From Candidatus Omnitrophota bacterium (GTDB taxonomy: Bacteria > Omnitrophota > JACPQZ01), in NCBI GenBank assembly GCA_016190205.1, contig JACPQZ010000076.1:68632-116166 (forward strand): a DNA stretch of 47,535 bases, given 5' to 3'. Below, piece by piece: positions 31,784-40,297 of this stretch. The position numbers and the translations under genes were made by a program. Under the pieces are notes generated by a model. It did not search any database. It saw only the letters and a program-made list of their open reading frames with translations, and was not told the DNA's origin. How positions within the stretch are numbered: position 1 is the first letter of the stretch; each line of letters starts with the position of its first letter.

Positions 31784-33126
31784 CGCCTGCCCCGTAGCCG
31801 GCCCTTCTTCACGAAACCATCGTAATGCCTCATGAGCAGATGCGATTCGACCTGCTTCATCGTGTCCAGCATCACCCCAACGATGATCAAAAGCCCCGTC
31901 CCGCCGAAGAAGCTCGCTACGAGAAAGTCAATGCGAAATCCGCTGGCCACATAGGTCGGGAGTATCGCAATAAACGCAAGAAATATGGCGCCCGCGAGCG
32001 TGATGCGCGTCATCACGAAATCAAAGAACGCGGCGGTGGGCTTGCCCGGCCGGATGCCCGGCACAAAACCGCCGTACTTTTTCATATTGTCCGCCACCTC
32101 AACAGGATTGAAGATGATGGCCGTGTAAAAGTAACAAAAGAACACGATGAGCAGCGAATAAAGAGCGGTGTGCAACAGCTGACCAGGCTGAAGGGCATTC
32201 GCAAGAGACTGTATAAACGTGTTGGGAAAGAGCCCCCCGATGGTCGCCGGAAAAAGGATTATAGATTGGGCGAAGATGATTGGGATGACCCCCGCGAGGT
32301 TCACCCTCAAAGGGATATAGGTGCTTAAACCCCCAAACATCTTGCGCCCCACCACCCGCTTGGCATACTGGATGGGGATGCGGCGCTGACCCTGTGTGAT
32401 CAAGATCACCGCTATCACCACCCCCACTCCCATCGCGAGCATCACAAGAAAGGTGAGACCGTCGAGCTGTCTGCGGGCCGGATCCAGCGGCGAAAGGAGC
32501 TGCCAGACCCTGTAACCTGCCGTCGGCATGGCCGAGATGATTCCCACCGTGATGATGAGTGAGATGCCGTTTCCGATGCCCTTCACATCGATCTGCTCAC
32601 CCAGCCACATGATAAAGGCGGTCCCGGTCGTGAGCGTGATGACCGCAAGGAGCCTGAAGCCCCAGCCGGGCAAGGCCACCAACTGGTACCCCTGGAAATT
32701 CTGCGGATTTTCCAGCCACAGGGCGATGAAGAACGATTGGATGATGGATAGAACCACCGTTCCGTAGCGCGTGTACTGGATGATTTTCTTGCGCCCTTCC
32801 TCGCCCTCCTTGGACAGCTTCTCCAGGTGCGGGATCACCACCGTCAAAAGCTGCAGGATGATCGACGCCGAGATATACGGCATAATCCCCAAGGCAAAGA
32901 TCGTGAGCCTCTCCATGGCACCCCCGCTGAAGAGATTCATGATGCCGAAGAGCGTACCTCCCGCCGTCTGCGAAATATTCTGCACAAATTGAGAAAGAGC
33001 TGCGGTATTAATCCCCGGCGTGGGAATGTAGGCCCCAATCCGGTAGACGATAAACATGCCGAAGGTAAAGAGGATCTTTTGCCTGAGATCCGGAATTCTT
33101 AAAGTATTCGCAAACGCTTGCAGCAT
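31780..33126 (-). CDS. secY: SecY, translocon channel subunit
   Basis: SecY is the ten-helix channel that exports and inserts proteins at the inner membrane. The N-terminus MLQAFANTLRIPDLRQKILFTFGMFIVYRIGAYIPTPGI, the NLFSGGAMERLTIFALGIMPYISASIILQLL region and VVGRKMFGGLSTYIPLRVNLAGVIPIIFAQS are characteristic. I start it at ATG 33126; a GTG at 33135 is also possible. The product has 448 residues. A heptamer array of the CTCACCA family separates it from rplO. Confidence 0.97.
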   Translation of the reverse strand: MLQAFANTLRIPDLRQKILFTFGMFIVYRIGAYIPTPGINTAALSQFVQNISQTAGGTLFGIMNLFSGGAMERLTIFALGIMPYISASIILQLLTVVIPHLEKLSKEGEEGRKKIIQYTRYGTVVLSIIQSFFIALWLENPQNFQGYQLVALPGWGFRLLAVITLTTGTAFIMWLGEQIDVKGIGNGISLIITVGIISAMPTAGYRVWQLLSPLDPARRQLDGLTFLVMLAMGVGVVIAVILITQGQRRIPIQYAKRVVGRKMFGGLSTYIPLRVNLAGVIPIIFAQSIILFPATIGGLFPNTFIQSLANALQPGQLLHTALYSLLIVFFCYFYTAIIFNPVEVADNMKKYGGFVPGIRPGKPTAAFFDFVMTRITLAGAIFLAFIAILPTYVASGFRIDFLVASFFGGTGLLIIVGVMLDTMKQVESHLLMRHYDGFVKKGRLRGRR

Positions 33127-33151
33127 ATCACCCACCGTCTCTTAAGCGTTT

Positions 33152-33224
33152 GTCGTGAGTGGTGCGTGGAGTGTGATGAGTCTTGTCTAAGTCACTCACC
33201 ACTCACCACACATCACTCATCACA
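33152..33224. repeat. Heptamer array, GTCGTGA / ACTCACC-CTCATCA family
   Basis: The left arm GTGAGTG/GTGCGTG/GTGTGAT lies at about 33154-33180 and the returning arm ACTCACC/ACTCACC/ACATCAC/TCATCAC at 33192-33224. It lies between rplO and secY in the spc operon. Confidence 0.85.
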
Positions 33225-33650
33225 GCCGTGGCGCGCGATCAATATGGCTTTACCACCTGCTAGTTCGATCGCCTTCCGCGCCCCATCGGAAAACCCATGG
33301 GCCTTAACCGTCACAGACCGCTTCAGCTCTCCGCCGGCCAAGACCTTGATCCGCTCGGTTCCTCGCCGCACGAGCCCGGCCGCGACCATCTCCGCAGGCC
33401 CTACGCTGGGCTGTGTCAAGCGCCCCAGATCCCCGACTTTTACGATAGCCCGTGTGGCCGCAAAACGCGCGTTGGAAAACCCGCGCTTCGGGACGCGCCG
33501 GATAAGCGGAAACTGTCCCCCCTCAAATCCCGGGCGGCTGCCCCCGCCCCTTCCCGAACGGGAGCGCTGGCCCTTGACTCCCCGCGTGGCGGTCTTGCCC
33601 ATTCCCGAACCGGGCCCGCGCCCGATCCGCCGCCTAGGGGTTCGAAACAC
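33213..33650 (-). CDS. rplO: Ribosomal protein L15, shortened N-terminus
   Basis: L15 binds 23S rRNA late in 50S assembly. [28 protein letters not shown] and [17 protein letters not shown] are conserved. The usual first 10-12 residues (HDLRPAPG-like) are missing: the product starts at GTG 33650, six nt after a GGGAGG ribosome site inside the end of rpsE. rpmD, which normally lies between rpsE and rplO, has no room, because the two genes overlap by 17 nt. The product has 145 residues. Confidence 0.95.
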   Translation of the reverse strand: MFRTPRRRIGRGPGSGMGKTATRGVKGQRSRSGRGGGSRPGFEGGQFPLIRRVPKRGFSNARFAATRAIVKVGDLGRLTQPSVGPAEMVAAGLVRRGTERIKVLAGGELKRSVTVKAHGFSDGARKAIELAGGKAILIARHGCDE

Positions 33651-34110
33651 CGAAAACCTCCCTCTTCCGCAAGGAAGTAAGCCCGTTTATAGTCGCCTTC
33701 GCGGTATTCAATGGATTCTGGGAACCCAGGCTTTTGGTCAAGATATCCTTGATGCCGGAGGCCTCGCAGATCGCCCGCACCGCTCCTCCTGCAATGATGC
33801 CGGTCCCGGGTGAGGCCGGCCTCAAAACGACCCTCCCGCTCCCAAAGTGTCCCACGATCTCGTGCGGGATGGTAGGCCCGTCGAGGGGGACCTCAATAAC
33901 ACTCTTGCGGCATTCCTGACTCCCCTTGCGGATAGCGTCCACGACCTCCTTCGCCTTCCCAAATCCCAAACCCACCCGCCCCTGCCCATCTCCCAGTGCG
34001 ACCAGGGCACTGAATGAAAACCGGCGGCCTCCCTTCACCACCTTGGCGCAGCGGTTTATCTTGATGACCTTTTCAATAATCGTCTCTTCATTGAGCGCAA
34101 GCTTCTGCAT
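33634..34110 (-). CDS. rpsE: Ribosomal protein S5
   Basis: S5 helps control decoding accuracy and mRNA unwinding at the entry channel. [40 protein letters not shown] is the double-stranded RNA-binding S5 signature, followed by [48 protein letters not shown]. The product has 158 residues. The ATG overlaps the rplR stop (TGATG). Confidence 0.98.
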   Translation of the reverse strand: MQKLALNEETIIEKVIKINRCAKVVKGGRRFSFSALVALGDGQGRVGLGFGKAKEVVDAIRKGSQECRKSVIEVPLDGPTIPHEIVGHFGSGRVVLRPASPGTGIIAGGAVRAICEASGIKDILTKSLGSQNPLNTAKATINGLTSLRKREVFGVSNP

Positions 34111-34475
34111 CAGAATTTCAGCCCTTTCTCCCTGGCCCCATCGGCCAGCGCCTTGATCCTTCCATGATACGGCAGGCCCCCGCGGTCAAAAACGACCCGC
34201 TCGATACCCTTTTTGACGGCAGCCTCACCCACCATTCTCCCCAACACCAAGGCCGCCTGGACGGTGCCGCCCGTCTTCATCTCCTTGCGGAAGCGTTTGC
34301 TCAATGTTGACTCGGAGAACAGGGTGCGGCCCTCGTGATCATTGATAATCTGAACGAACATATTCTGGTTACCGCGAAAAACCGACAGCCGCGGCCGGTC
34401 CGGCCGGCCTATGATCCTGCGGCGCAGCCTCCGATGGCGGATCCAACGCGCTTCGAGCGCACTATCGACTCCCAT
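34110..34475 (-). CDS. rplR: Ribosomal protein L18
   Basis: L18 binds 5S rRNA in the central protuberance. [40 protein letters not shown] and the C-terminal [28 protein letters not shown] are typical. The product has 121 residues. It follows rplF by 14 nt. Confidence 0.98.
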   Translation of the reverse strand: MGVDSALEARWIRHRRLRRRIIGRPDRPRLSVFRGNQNMFVQIINDHEGRTLFSESTLSKRFRKEMKTGGTVQAALVLGRMVGEAAVKKGIERVVFDRGGLPYHGRIKALADGAREKGLKF

Positions 34476-34489
34476 ATGGACAGACCTTT

Positions 34490-35026
34490 CTAACCGACTG
34501 CCTTGCCTTGCTTCCTTCTAATCTGCTCGCCCGCATAATGCACGCCCTTTCCTTTATAGGGTTCGGGCGGATAGAAACTGCGAATCCGCGCTGCGGCCTG
34601 GCCCACTTGGCCCTTATCAATACCCTCTATAAGAATGGAGTTGGGTTTGGGTGTTTTGATGACCAGGCCTTTTTCAATGGGAAAGATGACCGGGTGGGAA
34701 AATCCAAGCGCTATCTCCAGCGACTGTCCCTTGACCGAGGCGCGAAAACCGACCCCCTCGAGCTCCAGCGCGCGGGTATATCCCTGGGTCACCCCCACCA
34801 GCATCTGCTGAAGGAGCCCCCTGACCAACCCCTGATAAACCGCCCCTTGAGGATGGCCCGGTTCGACGCCCACTGTGACCTGGGAGTCCTTCACCGTAGC
34901 CTGGACGCCCTTCGGCAGTGCGCGCACCAGCCTGCCTTTCGGGCCCTCTACCACCAGACCCTCGGGCCCGGTGCTCACCTTAACCTTATCCGGTATTGCC
35001 AACGGCTTCTTGCCGATCTTAGCCAT
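34490..35026 (-). CDS. rplF: Ribosomal protein L6
   Basis: L6 lies near the sarcin-ricin loop and the factor-binding centre. KIGKKPLAIPDKVKV and the C-terminal PEPYKGKGVHYAGEQIRRKQGK are diagnostic of the two-domain L6. The product has 178 residues. The promoter-proximal side is a long heptamer region in the gap to rpsH. Confidence 0.98.
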   Translation of the reverse strand: MAKIGKKPLAIPDKVKVSTGPEGLVVEGPKGRLVRALPKGVQATVKDSQVTVGVEPGHPQGAVYQGLVRGLLQQMLVGVTQGYTRALELEGVGFRASVKGQSLEIALGFSHPVIFPIEKGLVIKTPKPNSILIEGIDKGQVGQAAARIRSFYPPEPYKGKGVHYAGEQIRRKQGKAVG

Positions 35027-35049
35027 GATTTCTACTCTTAAAGCTTTAC

Positions 35050-35275
35050 GCTTGTCGCTAGTCGCTAGATGCTAGTCGCTAGCAGAAAAGCAGTCGCTAG
35101 TGACTGGTCGCTAGCAAGAGTCGATAGACCACAGTCCATAGTCCACAAGCCAAACCGTGGACTGTTGACCGTGGACTGAGGACTACAGGCGCCCAGCGAC
35201 TTTTTTCTTGCCAGCGACTGGCGACCAGCGACTTTTTTCTTGCCAGCGACTGGCGACCAGCGACTAGCGACTAAA
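35050..35275. repeat. Nested heptamer array: GTCGCTA outer, GTCCACA inner
   Basis: GTCGCTA units at 35053-35115 are followed by CCACAGT/CCATAGT units at 35120-35148, the inverse GTGGACT/GTTGACC at 35155-35185, and CGACCAG/CGACTAG units at 35191-35275. Within the last part a 32-bp block (35194-35225) is repeated exactly in tandem (35226-35257). It fills the 253-bp gap between rplF and rpsH. Confidence 0.92.
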
Positions 35276-35279
35276 CCTG

Positions 35280-35681
35280 TTAATATACCTTGCATAGTAT
35301 CTCCCCGCCCACTTTAAGCTGTTTCGCTTTCCTATGAGTCATAATGCCCTTGGGTGTTGACAGAATGGAAATGCCCATGCCGCGCAATACAGCCGGGATC
35401 GCACCATAGCCCGCGTACACCCTCCGGGACGATTTCGACACGCGTGCAATATGCTGAATGGGCGGATTCGCCTTGTCCTGGGGTTTGAGCTGCACCCGGA
35501 TCAAGGACTGGGGCGGATGATCCTGAACGATGCGGTAATTGAGGATGTAGCCCTCCTCTTTTAAAACGCGGATGACTTCGCTCAAGGTCCGGGAACACGG
35601 TATCGTCACGCGCTCGCGCCCGGCATGTATCGCATTTCGGACCTGCGTTAAACCGTCGGCCAGTATATCGTTTTGTGCCAT
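35280..35681 (-). CDS. rpsH: Ribosomal protein S8
   Basis: S8 binds the central domain of 16S rRNA and, in E. coli, represses the spc operon. ILADGLTQVRNAIHAGRERVTIPCSRTLSEVIRVLKEEGYI and the C-terminal STPKGIMTHRKAKQLKVGGEILCKVY are conserved. The product has 133 residues. It is flanked on both sides by heptamer arrays of two different families. Confidence 0.98.
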   Translation of the reverse strand: MAQNDILADGLTQVRNAIHAGRERVTIPCSRTLSEVIRVLKEEGYILNYRIVQDHPPQSLIRVQLKPQDKANPPIQHIARVSKSSRRVYAGYGAIPAVLRGMGISILSTPKGIMTHRKAKQLKVGGEILCKVY

Positions 35682-35703
35682 TCTATCCTCTCAATCGAAA
35701 CGC

Positions 35704-35779
35704 TTGTCGTGAGTCTTGTGTGATGGGTGGTGAGGCTTGTCATTCCTTATTCACCACACACCACTCATCACTCACCACC
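35704..35779. repeat. Heptamer array, GTCTTGT-GTGATGG / ACCACTC family
   Basis: A GTGAGTC/GTGTGAT/GGGTGGT arm (about 35707-35738) faces CACCACA/CACCACT/CATCACT/CACCACC (35752-35779). It lies between rpsH and rpsN. Confidence 0.82.
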
Positions 35780-35786
35780 GACGTAG

Positions 35787-35972
35787 CTACCAACTTGCTT
35801 TTGTGATGCCCGGAATCATGCCTGTCATGGCCAGTTCCCTGAAGCACAGCCTGCACAGCTTGAACTTGCGCAAGTAGCCGCGCACCCGCCCGCATTTCTG
35901 ACAGCGGTTGTAGGCCCTCACCTTAAACTTGGGCTTCCTCCGCTGCTTCACCATCAGGGATTTCTTTGCCAC
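35787..35972 (-). CDS. rpsN: Ribosomal protein S14, zinc type
   Basis: This is the 61-residue short (type Z) S14 with zinc ligands CQKC...CRLC around residues 24-43 and ending in [14 protein letters not shown]14 is in the 30S head next to S3 and S10. The short form is typical of many Gram-positive and deep-branching bacteria. Confidence 0.98.
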   Translation of the reverse strand: MAKKSLMVKQRRKPKFKVRAYNRCQKCGRVRGYLRKFKLCRLCFRELAMTGMIPGITKASW

Positions 35973-35999
35973 TTTTTACTCCTCAATTACCGCGTCGGT

Positions 36000-36083
36000 C
36001 GTGAGTCTTGTGTGATGTGTGGCGAGCCTCGTCTTTCTAACTCACTACTCACCACTCATCACTCACGACTCATCACTCACCAC
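36000..36083. repeat. Heptamer array, ACTCATC-ACTCACC family, overlapping the rplE 3' end
   Basis: GTGAGTC/TTGTGTG/ATGTGTG units at about 36000-36025 are followed by ACTCACT/ACTCACC/ACTCATC/ACTCACG/ACTCATC/ACTCACC at 36038-36083. Because rplE ends at 36073, the array runs about ten bases into that coding region and likely supplied its stop codon. Confidence 0.85.
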
Positions 36084-36663
36084 TTACCTTGTCGCCTACA
36101 GGTGCTTGGGCCGCCGTCTCCTGCCGGGCAAACGGCATCCCGAAGAGTTCAAGAAGCGTGCGGGCCACGGCGTCGTTTGCGGCCGTCGTCACAAACGTGA
36201 TATCCATACCCTGCGTCTGCTTTATTTGATCGGCCACAATTTCTGGAAATACGGTCTGCTCGCGTATCCCCAAGGAATAATTCCCTCTTCCATCGAAAGA
36301 ACGGCCGGATACCCCGCGAAAATCCCTCAAGCGGGGCAGCACCACGTGGATCAGCCTCTGCATGAATTCGAACATGCGCTCCCCCCGCAGCGTCACCTTA
36401 CACCCCAGGGGCATATCCTTTCGGATCTTGAACCCCGAAATCGATTTTTTCGCGCGGGTCACCAAAGGTTTCTGGCCCGTAATCCGGGCCAGATCCGCCG
36501 AGGCCTCGTCGAGTTTCTTGACATCCTCAACGGCCTCGCCTACACCCATGTTGACCACGATCTTCTCCAGACGCGGCACGGCGAGCGCATTTTTAAGGTG
36601 ATAGGTCTTCATGAGCTGCGGCACGATTGTTTTCCTATAATGCTCTTTCAAAACGGCCGGCAT
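36073..36663 (-). CDS. rplE: Ribosomal protein L5
   Basis: L5 is a 5S rRNA-binding protein of the central protuberance. [57 protein letters not shown] and [17 protein letters not shown] are conserved. I start it at ATG 36663, which shares its first base with the rplX stop (TAATG); six further upstream codons are open but belong to rplX. The product has 196 residues; the last 20 are variable and reach into heptamer sequence. Confidence 0.97.
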   Translation of the reverse strand: MPAVLKEHYRKTIVPQLMKTYHLKNALAVPRLEKIVVNMGVGEAVEDVKKLDEASADLARITGQKPLVTRAKKSISGFKIRKDMPLGCKVTLRGERMFEFMQRLIHVVLPRLRDFRGVSGRSFDGRGNYSLGIREQTVFPEIVADQIKQTQGMDITFVTTAANDAVARTLLELFGMPFARQETAAQAPVGDKVSGE

Positions 36664-36977
36664 TAAACTTCCTCCCCGCACTTCTTACAGACCCTCACAC
36701 GATTACCGTCCGGGCGCCGCTCGCGACGCGCGCGCGTGCCCTTGCTGCACCGAGGGCACACGAGCACCACATTCGAAATATGGATCGAGCCCTCGATCGT
36801 CTGGATGCCTCCCTGCGGAAAATCCTTCGACGGGCGCATGGCCCTTTTCACAAAATGAATGCCCTGGACCACCACACGCGCTTTGGCAGGCATCACCTGC
36901 AAGATCTTCCCCTTCTTGCCCTTGTCCCGGCCCGAAAGGATCTGAACCAGGTCATCCCTTCTGACGAAACTTGCCAT
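36663..36977 (-). CDS. rplX: Ribosomal protein L24
   Basis: L24 starts 50S assembly at the tunnel exit. [41 protein letters not shown] is the KOW-domain signature, and [25 protein letters not shown] with four cysteines (CPRC...CKKC) is the zinc-binding C-terminal form. The product has 104 residues. It overlaps rplN and rplE by one base each. Confidence 0.98.
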   Translation of the reverse strand: MASFVRRDDLVQILSGRDKGKKGKILQVMPAKARVVVQGIHFVKRAMRPSKDFPQGGIQTIEGSIHISNVVLVCPRCSKGTRARRERRPDGNRVRVCKKCGEEV

Positions 36978-37345
36978 CAGACCACCTCCGGGGCAAGAGA
37001 CACAATCTTCATAAACTCCTTGTCCCTCAACTCGCGCGCGACGGGGCCAAAGACGCGCGTTCCGATAGGATTCTTCTGATTATCAATCACCACCATCGCA
37101 TTGGAATCAAACCGGACTGACGAACCGTCACGCCGCCGCACATGGGCCGCGGTGCGGACGACGACCGCCTTGACCACCTGCCCCTTTTTAACGGTGGCCT
37201 CGGGGATGGCTTCCTTGATGTGCGCAGTGATGATGTCGCCCACAGAAGCGTAACGGCGGTGGGTGCGCCCCATCACCTGGATGCACGCCGCCTTGCGCGC
37301 CCCCGTATTATCGGCCACCGTCAAGATTGAACGTAACTGAACCAT
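36977..37345 (-). CDS. rplN: Ribosomal protein L14
   Basis: L14 lies at the subunit interface and is one of the most conserved ribosomal proteins. [25 protein letters not shown] and [43 protein letters not shown] are diagnostic. The product has 122 residues. It is followed on the 5' side by a 177-bp gap of GTACTGC-type repeats before rpsQ. Confidence 0.99.
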   Translation of the reverse strand: MVQLRSILTVADNTGARKAACIQVMGRTHRRYASVGDIITAHIKEAIPEATVKKGQVVKAVVVRTAAHVRRRDGSSVRFDSNAMVVIDNQKNPIGTRVFGPVARELRDKEFMKIVSLAPEVV

Positions 37346-37365
37346 TTTCCGTCCTGCATTACATG

Positions 37366-37520
37366 CCCGTACTGCGTACTGCGTACAGCGTACTGCGTCA
37401 TAGTCTAGTCACCAGGTTTACAGCCATTCGGCTCATTTGCCCGTACTGCGTACAACGTACCGCGTGAAGAATCAGAATGGTTTTTCTTTCGCTGTACGCA
37501 CGACGCTGTACGCTGTACGA
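37366..37520. repeat. Heptamer array, GTACTGC / ACGCTGT family
   Basis: GTACTGC/GTACAGC units at 37369-37397, GTACTGC/GTACAAC/GTACCGC at 37441-37463 and returning ACGCTGT/ACGCTGT at 37494-37520 lie between rplN and rpsQ. The centre (37398-37440) is unrelated sequence. Confidence 0.85.
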
Positions 37521-37522
37521 AC

Positions 37523-37774
37523 TTATTTTCCCAGTATAGTGACCAGCCTCCACCTCTTGTCCTTGGAAAGAGGCCGTGTCTCCCGAATCATGACCCGGTC
37601 GCCGATCTGCGCCTTATTTTTCTCATCGTGGGCCTTAAACTTCGTAAAGCGGCGAACCACCTTTCCGTAACGCGCATGGCCGACCAGCCGGTCCACCCGA
37701 ACCGTAATGGTTTTCTGCATCTTATTGCTGGTCACCACGCCGATCCGGGTCTTCGTGTAACCCCTATTTTCCAT
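37523..37774 (-). CDS. rpsQ: Ribosomal protein S17
   Basis: S17 is an OB-fold primary 16S rRNA binder. [69 protein letters not shown] covers almost the entire protein. It has 83 residues. It overlaps rpmC by about 11 nt. Confidence 0.98.
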   Translation of the reverse strand: MENRGYTKTRIGVVTSNKMQKTITVRVDRLVGHARYGKVVRRFTKFKAHDEKNKAQIGDRVMIRETRPLSKDKRWRLVTILGK

Positions 37775-37961
37775 TCTTGCGGACCTCCCGCTTCAGTGTC
37801 AGGATGCGTGCGATATCCTTTCGAATTCTGGAAACCTGACTTGGTTTTTCCAGCTTCCCGGTCCGGGCGCGGGACCGGAGGTCATAGAGCTCGCGCATTA
37901 GACCAGAGAGTTTCTGGTCCCACTCGGTCGCTGACATTTGCCGTAAGTCCTTCGCCTTCAA
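37764..37961 (-). CDS. rpmC: Ribosomal protein L29, TTG start next to a heptamer array
   Basis: L29 sits at the tunnel exit. The sequence (M)[28 protein letters not shown] fits the family from its first residue if translation begins at TTG 37961, which has GAGG six nt upstream. The frame remains open another 22 codons through a CCTGGGA array, but that extension (with ETWDLGPGT) is repeat-encoded and unlikely to be translated. The product has 65 residues. Confidence 0.93.
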   Translation of the reverse strand: MKAKDLRQMSATEWDQKLSGLMRELYDLRSRARTGKLEKPSQVSRIRKDIARILTLKREVRKNGK

Positions 37962-37975
37962 AAAAACCTCGCTTG

Positions 37976-38060
37976 TCCCAGGTCCCAAGTCCCAAGTCTC
38001 CGACCTTCGGAGCGGAACACGGAACACAAGACCTGGGACCTGGGACCTGGGACCTGGGAC
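37976..38060. repeat. Heptamer array, CCTGGGA / TCCCAGG family
   Basis: An arm of TCCCAGG/TCCCAAG/TCCCAAG at 37976-37997, a non-repeat centre and a returning arm of CCTGGGA repeated four to five times (38031-38060) lie between rpmC and rplP. This is one of the most perfect arrays. Confidence 0.9.
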
Positions 38061-38066
38061 ATGGAA

Positions 38067-38480
38067 CTATCCTTTAGTCCTAGTTATAAACTTCGTCCGC
38101 AGGGGCAACTTATGCGCGCAAAGTCTCAAGGCCTCCCTGGCCAGCGGCTCGGGGATCCCCTCCATTTCAAAAAGGATCTTTCCCCTCCGAACCACGCTCA
38201 CCCAGTGCAGCGGCTCACCTTTGCCTTTGCCCATCCGGGTCTCGGCCGGTTTCTTGGTCACCGGCTTATCTGGAAATACCCGGATGAGGACCTTTCCTCC
38301 CAGGTGCACATGGCGCGCCAATGCCACACGGGCCGCTTCGATCTGGATATTGGTCACCCAGCCGTTTTCGAGGGCCTTCACGCCGAATGCGCCGAAATTC
38401 AAAGTAGACCCTCGCAGGGCGATCCCGGTGCGGCGTCCCCTTTGAGCCTTCCTGAACTTTACCCGCTTAGGGAAAAGCAT
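38067..38480 (-). CDS. rplP: Ribosomal protein L16
   Basis: L16 positions A-site tRNA in the 50S subunit. [42 protein letters not shown]-like sequence and [31 protein letters not shown] are characteristic. The product has 137 residues. It follows rpsC after 5 nt. Confidence 0.98.
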   Translation of the reverse strand: MLFPKRVKFRKAQRGRRTGIALRGSTLNFGAFGVKALENGWVTNIQIEAARVALARHVHLGGKVLIRVFPDKPVTKKPAETRMGKGKGEPLHWVSVVRRGKILFEMEGIPEPLAREALRLCAHKLPLRTKFITRTKG

Positions 38481-38485
38481 GATTT

Positions 38486-39307
38486 TTAAGACCTCATCCG
38501 GCTCGCATCACGGGGCCCCGTACCCCTGCCCCTGCGCGGGCGTTTTTGCCCGGAGAATAGCTCGTCACTGGACCAGGCATCGGTCTGCTTGGTCGGAAGA
38601 CCTTCTTCAGACCTCTCCCGGGTAGCGCCCTTGATGCGGTCTTTGATCTCCTGCTCCCGGCCCTCCCGGCTCGGACCCAGGACCTCGCCCTTATACACCC
38701 AAACTTTCACCCCGATGGTGCCATAGGTAGTCTGCGCCTCGCTGAAACCATACTGCACATCGGCCCGAAATGTCTGGAGCGGAACCTTGCCTTCATGATA
38801 GGTTTCCTTACGTGCAATCTCGGCGCCCGCGAGCCTCCCGCCGACTTTGATCTTGATCCCCTGGGCCCCCCGTGCCATGGCCGTTTGGATCGCCTTCTTC
38901 ATGGCTCGCCTGAAAGCGACGCGCCTCACAAGCTGAAATGACACATTTTCCGCGATAAGCTGTGCGTCTATCTGGGGATGCTTGACCTCCTCTACATCGA
39001 TCTTTATGTCGGGGGTGTCCCGGCCGGTCATCTTCGCGAAATCCGCGGTCAGGCGCTCGATCTCCTGACCCTTGCGCCCGATGATGACCCCTGGTCTTGC
39101 CGTCTTCAAAATAATGCGAATGCGGTTTGGGGTCCTCTCGATCTCAATCTTGGAGATCGCAGCATAGCCCAGCTCCTTTCGGATATGCTCACGGATGCGG
39201 ATATCCTCATGGAGCTGCTTGGCAAATTCGTGGCGTGCATACCAACGTGAATTCCAAGTCTCGATGACTCCCAGTCGTACGCTTAAAGGATGTGCCTTTT
39301 GTCCCAT
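38486..39307 (-). CDS. rpsC: Ribosomal protein S3 with C-terminal extension
   Basis: S3 forms part of the mRNA entry tunnel and has helicase activity there. [24 protein letters not shown], the KH-domain [13 protein letters not shown] and [56 protein letters not shown] are conserved. I start it at ATG 39307, with GAGG six nt before it; two other start-like codons precede. At 273 residues it exceeds the common 210-235 by a basic, Arg/Gly-rich tail ([14 protein letters not shown]). Confidence 0.96.
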   Translation of the reverse strand: MGQKAHPLSVRLGVIETWNSRWYARHEFAKQLHEDIRIREHIRKELGYAAISKIEIERTPNRIRIILKTARPGVIIGRKGQEIERLTADFAKMTGRDTPDIKIDVEEVKHPQIDAQLIAENVSFQLVRRVAFRRAMKKAIQTAMARGAQGIKIKVGGRLAGAEIARKETYHEGKVPLQTFRADVQYGFSEAQTTYGTIGVKVWVYKGEVLGPSREGREQEIKDRIKGATRERSEEGLPTKQTDAWSSDELFSGQKRPRRGRGTGPRDASRMRS

Positions 39308-39327
39308 CATCAACCTCTATAAACTTT

Positions 39328-39436
39328 TGCTTGTCGCTTGTAGTCCACAGTCCGCAGTCGACAGTCCACGGATTGGCTTGTGGACTATGGACTGTGGTCT
39401 GTCGACTCATGCTAGCGACCAGCGACTAGCGACTGA
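39328..39436. repeat. Nested heptamer array: GTCCACA inner, GCGACTA outer
   Basis: GTCGCTT at 39331-39338, CCACAGT/CCGCAGT/CGACAGT at 39343-39369, returning GTGGACT/ATGGACT/GTGGTCT at 39381-39404, and GCGACCA/GCGACTA at 39413-39436. It is a smaller version of the element at 35050-35275. It lies between rpsC and rplV. Confidence 0.87.
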
Positions 39437-39443
39437 AATCTTT

Positions 39444-39881
39444 TTACGTCTTTGCCCCGGCTGCCATTTTCTTCAACCGGCGCCCCGCAGCCTGGATCCT
39501 CGCCGCTGCCGACTGCTGAACGGGAGTTCGCTTCACAGGCGACTGCCCGGGACGAAGATCAAGCTCTACATGAATGTGGCTCGTCCGCTTCAAGATCCTG
39601 GAGGAGCGGCCCATGGCACGTGGACGGAACCTTTTCATGCTGGGGCCTATGTCTGCCGTAATCTTCGAGATGTACAACTGATCGGCCGTGTGACCTAAAC
39701 GGCTTTCCACATTCGCCAGGGCCGAACGCAGGAGCTTCCCTACATGAAAGCCCGCCCTCTTATTGAGGTGCACTAACTGGGCGAGCGCCCAAGGGCAGTC
39801 TTTGCCCCGGATCACGTTTATGACCTGACGCACCTTCCGTGCCGACATCCGGACATACGTAACACTCGCCTTACCTACCAC
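39444..39881 (-). CDS. rplV: Ribosomal protein L22 with basic tail
   Basis: L22 lines the polypeptide exit tunnel. [53 protein letters not shown] and the beta-hairpin region [33 protein letters not shown] are typical. The product has 145 residues; the last 30 are Ala/Lys/Arg-rich and not part of the usual 110-residue protein. Confidence 0.97.
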   Translation of the reverse strand: [145 protein letters not shown]

Positions 39882-39894
39882 GTGTGTAGCTACT

Positions 39895-40012
39895 CCTGTC
39901 GCTAGTCGCTAGCAAAATAGGACCGTTCATAACGACTGACGAAGTTTTTGTTTGCCAGCGACTGGCGACCAGCGACTGCTTTTTGCCAGCGACTGGCGAC
40001 CAGCAACTGACG
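39895..40012. repeat. Heptamer array, GTCGCTA / CGACCAG family
   Basis: GTCGCTAG at 39898-39911 faces CAGCGACTGGCGACC blocks at 39955-39977 and 39987-40009, the blocks being direct repeats separated by CTTTTTG. It occupies the gap between rplV and rpsS. Confidence 0.88.
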
Positions 40013-40297
40013 CTATGTTTTCTCAGCAGATTCCACGCCCACCGCACCGTGCCTGCGAAACATGCGCGTGGGCGCGAACTCACCCAGTTTGTGGCCTACC
40101 ATGGCCTCAGTGACATACACCGGCAGAAATTTATTCCCATTGTGGACGTTGAATGTTACCCCCACAAAATCAGGGGTAACGGTCGACCGGCGTGACCACG
40201 TCTTGATCGGGGCGCGATCCTTGGTCTTCTTCGCGCGCAGGACCTTCTGCATGAGTTTCTCATCCACATAAGGACCCTTGGAAAGCGATCGTCCCAT
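40013..40297 (-). CDS. rpsS: Ribosomal protein S19
   Basis: S19 sits in the 30S head beside S13. [75 protein letters not shown] is nearly the complete conserved protein. It has 94 residues and follows directly on rplB. Confidence 0.99.
   Translation of the reverse strand: MGRSLSKGPYVDEKLMQKVLRAKKTKDRAPIKTWSRRSTVTPDFVGVTFNVHNGNKFLPVYVTEAMVGHKLGEFAPTRMFRRHGAVGVESAEKT

Noticed and set aside
33634-33650. rpmD (L30) between rpsE and rplO
   Set aside because: The two genes overlap, leaving no space; no L30-like frame was found.
35201-35245. Intrinsic terminators at the CTTTTTTCTTG runs within heptamer arrays
   Set aside because: The T-runs are on the plus strand while all genes are transcribed from the minus strand, so they would be A-runs in the RNA.
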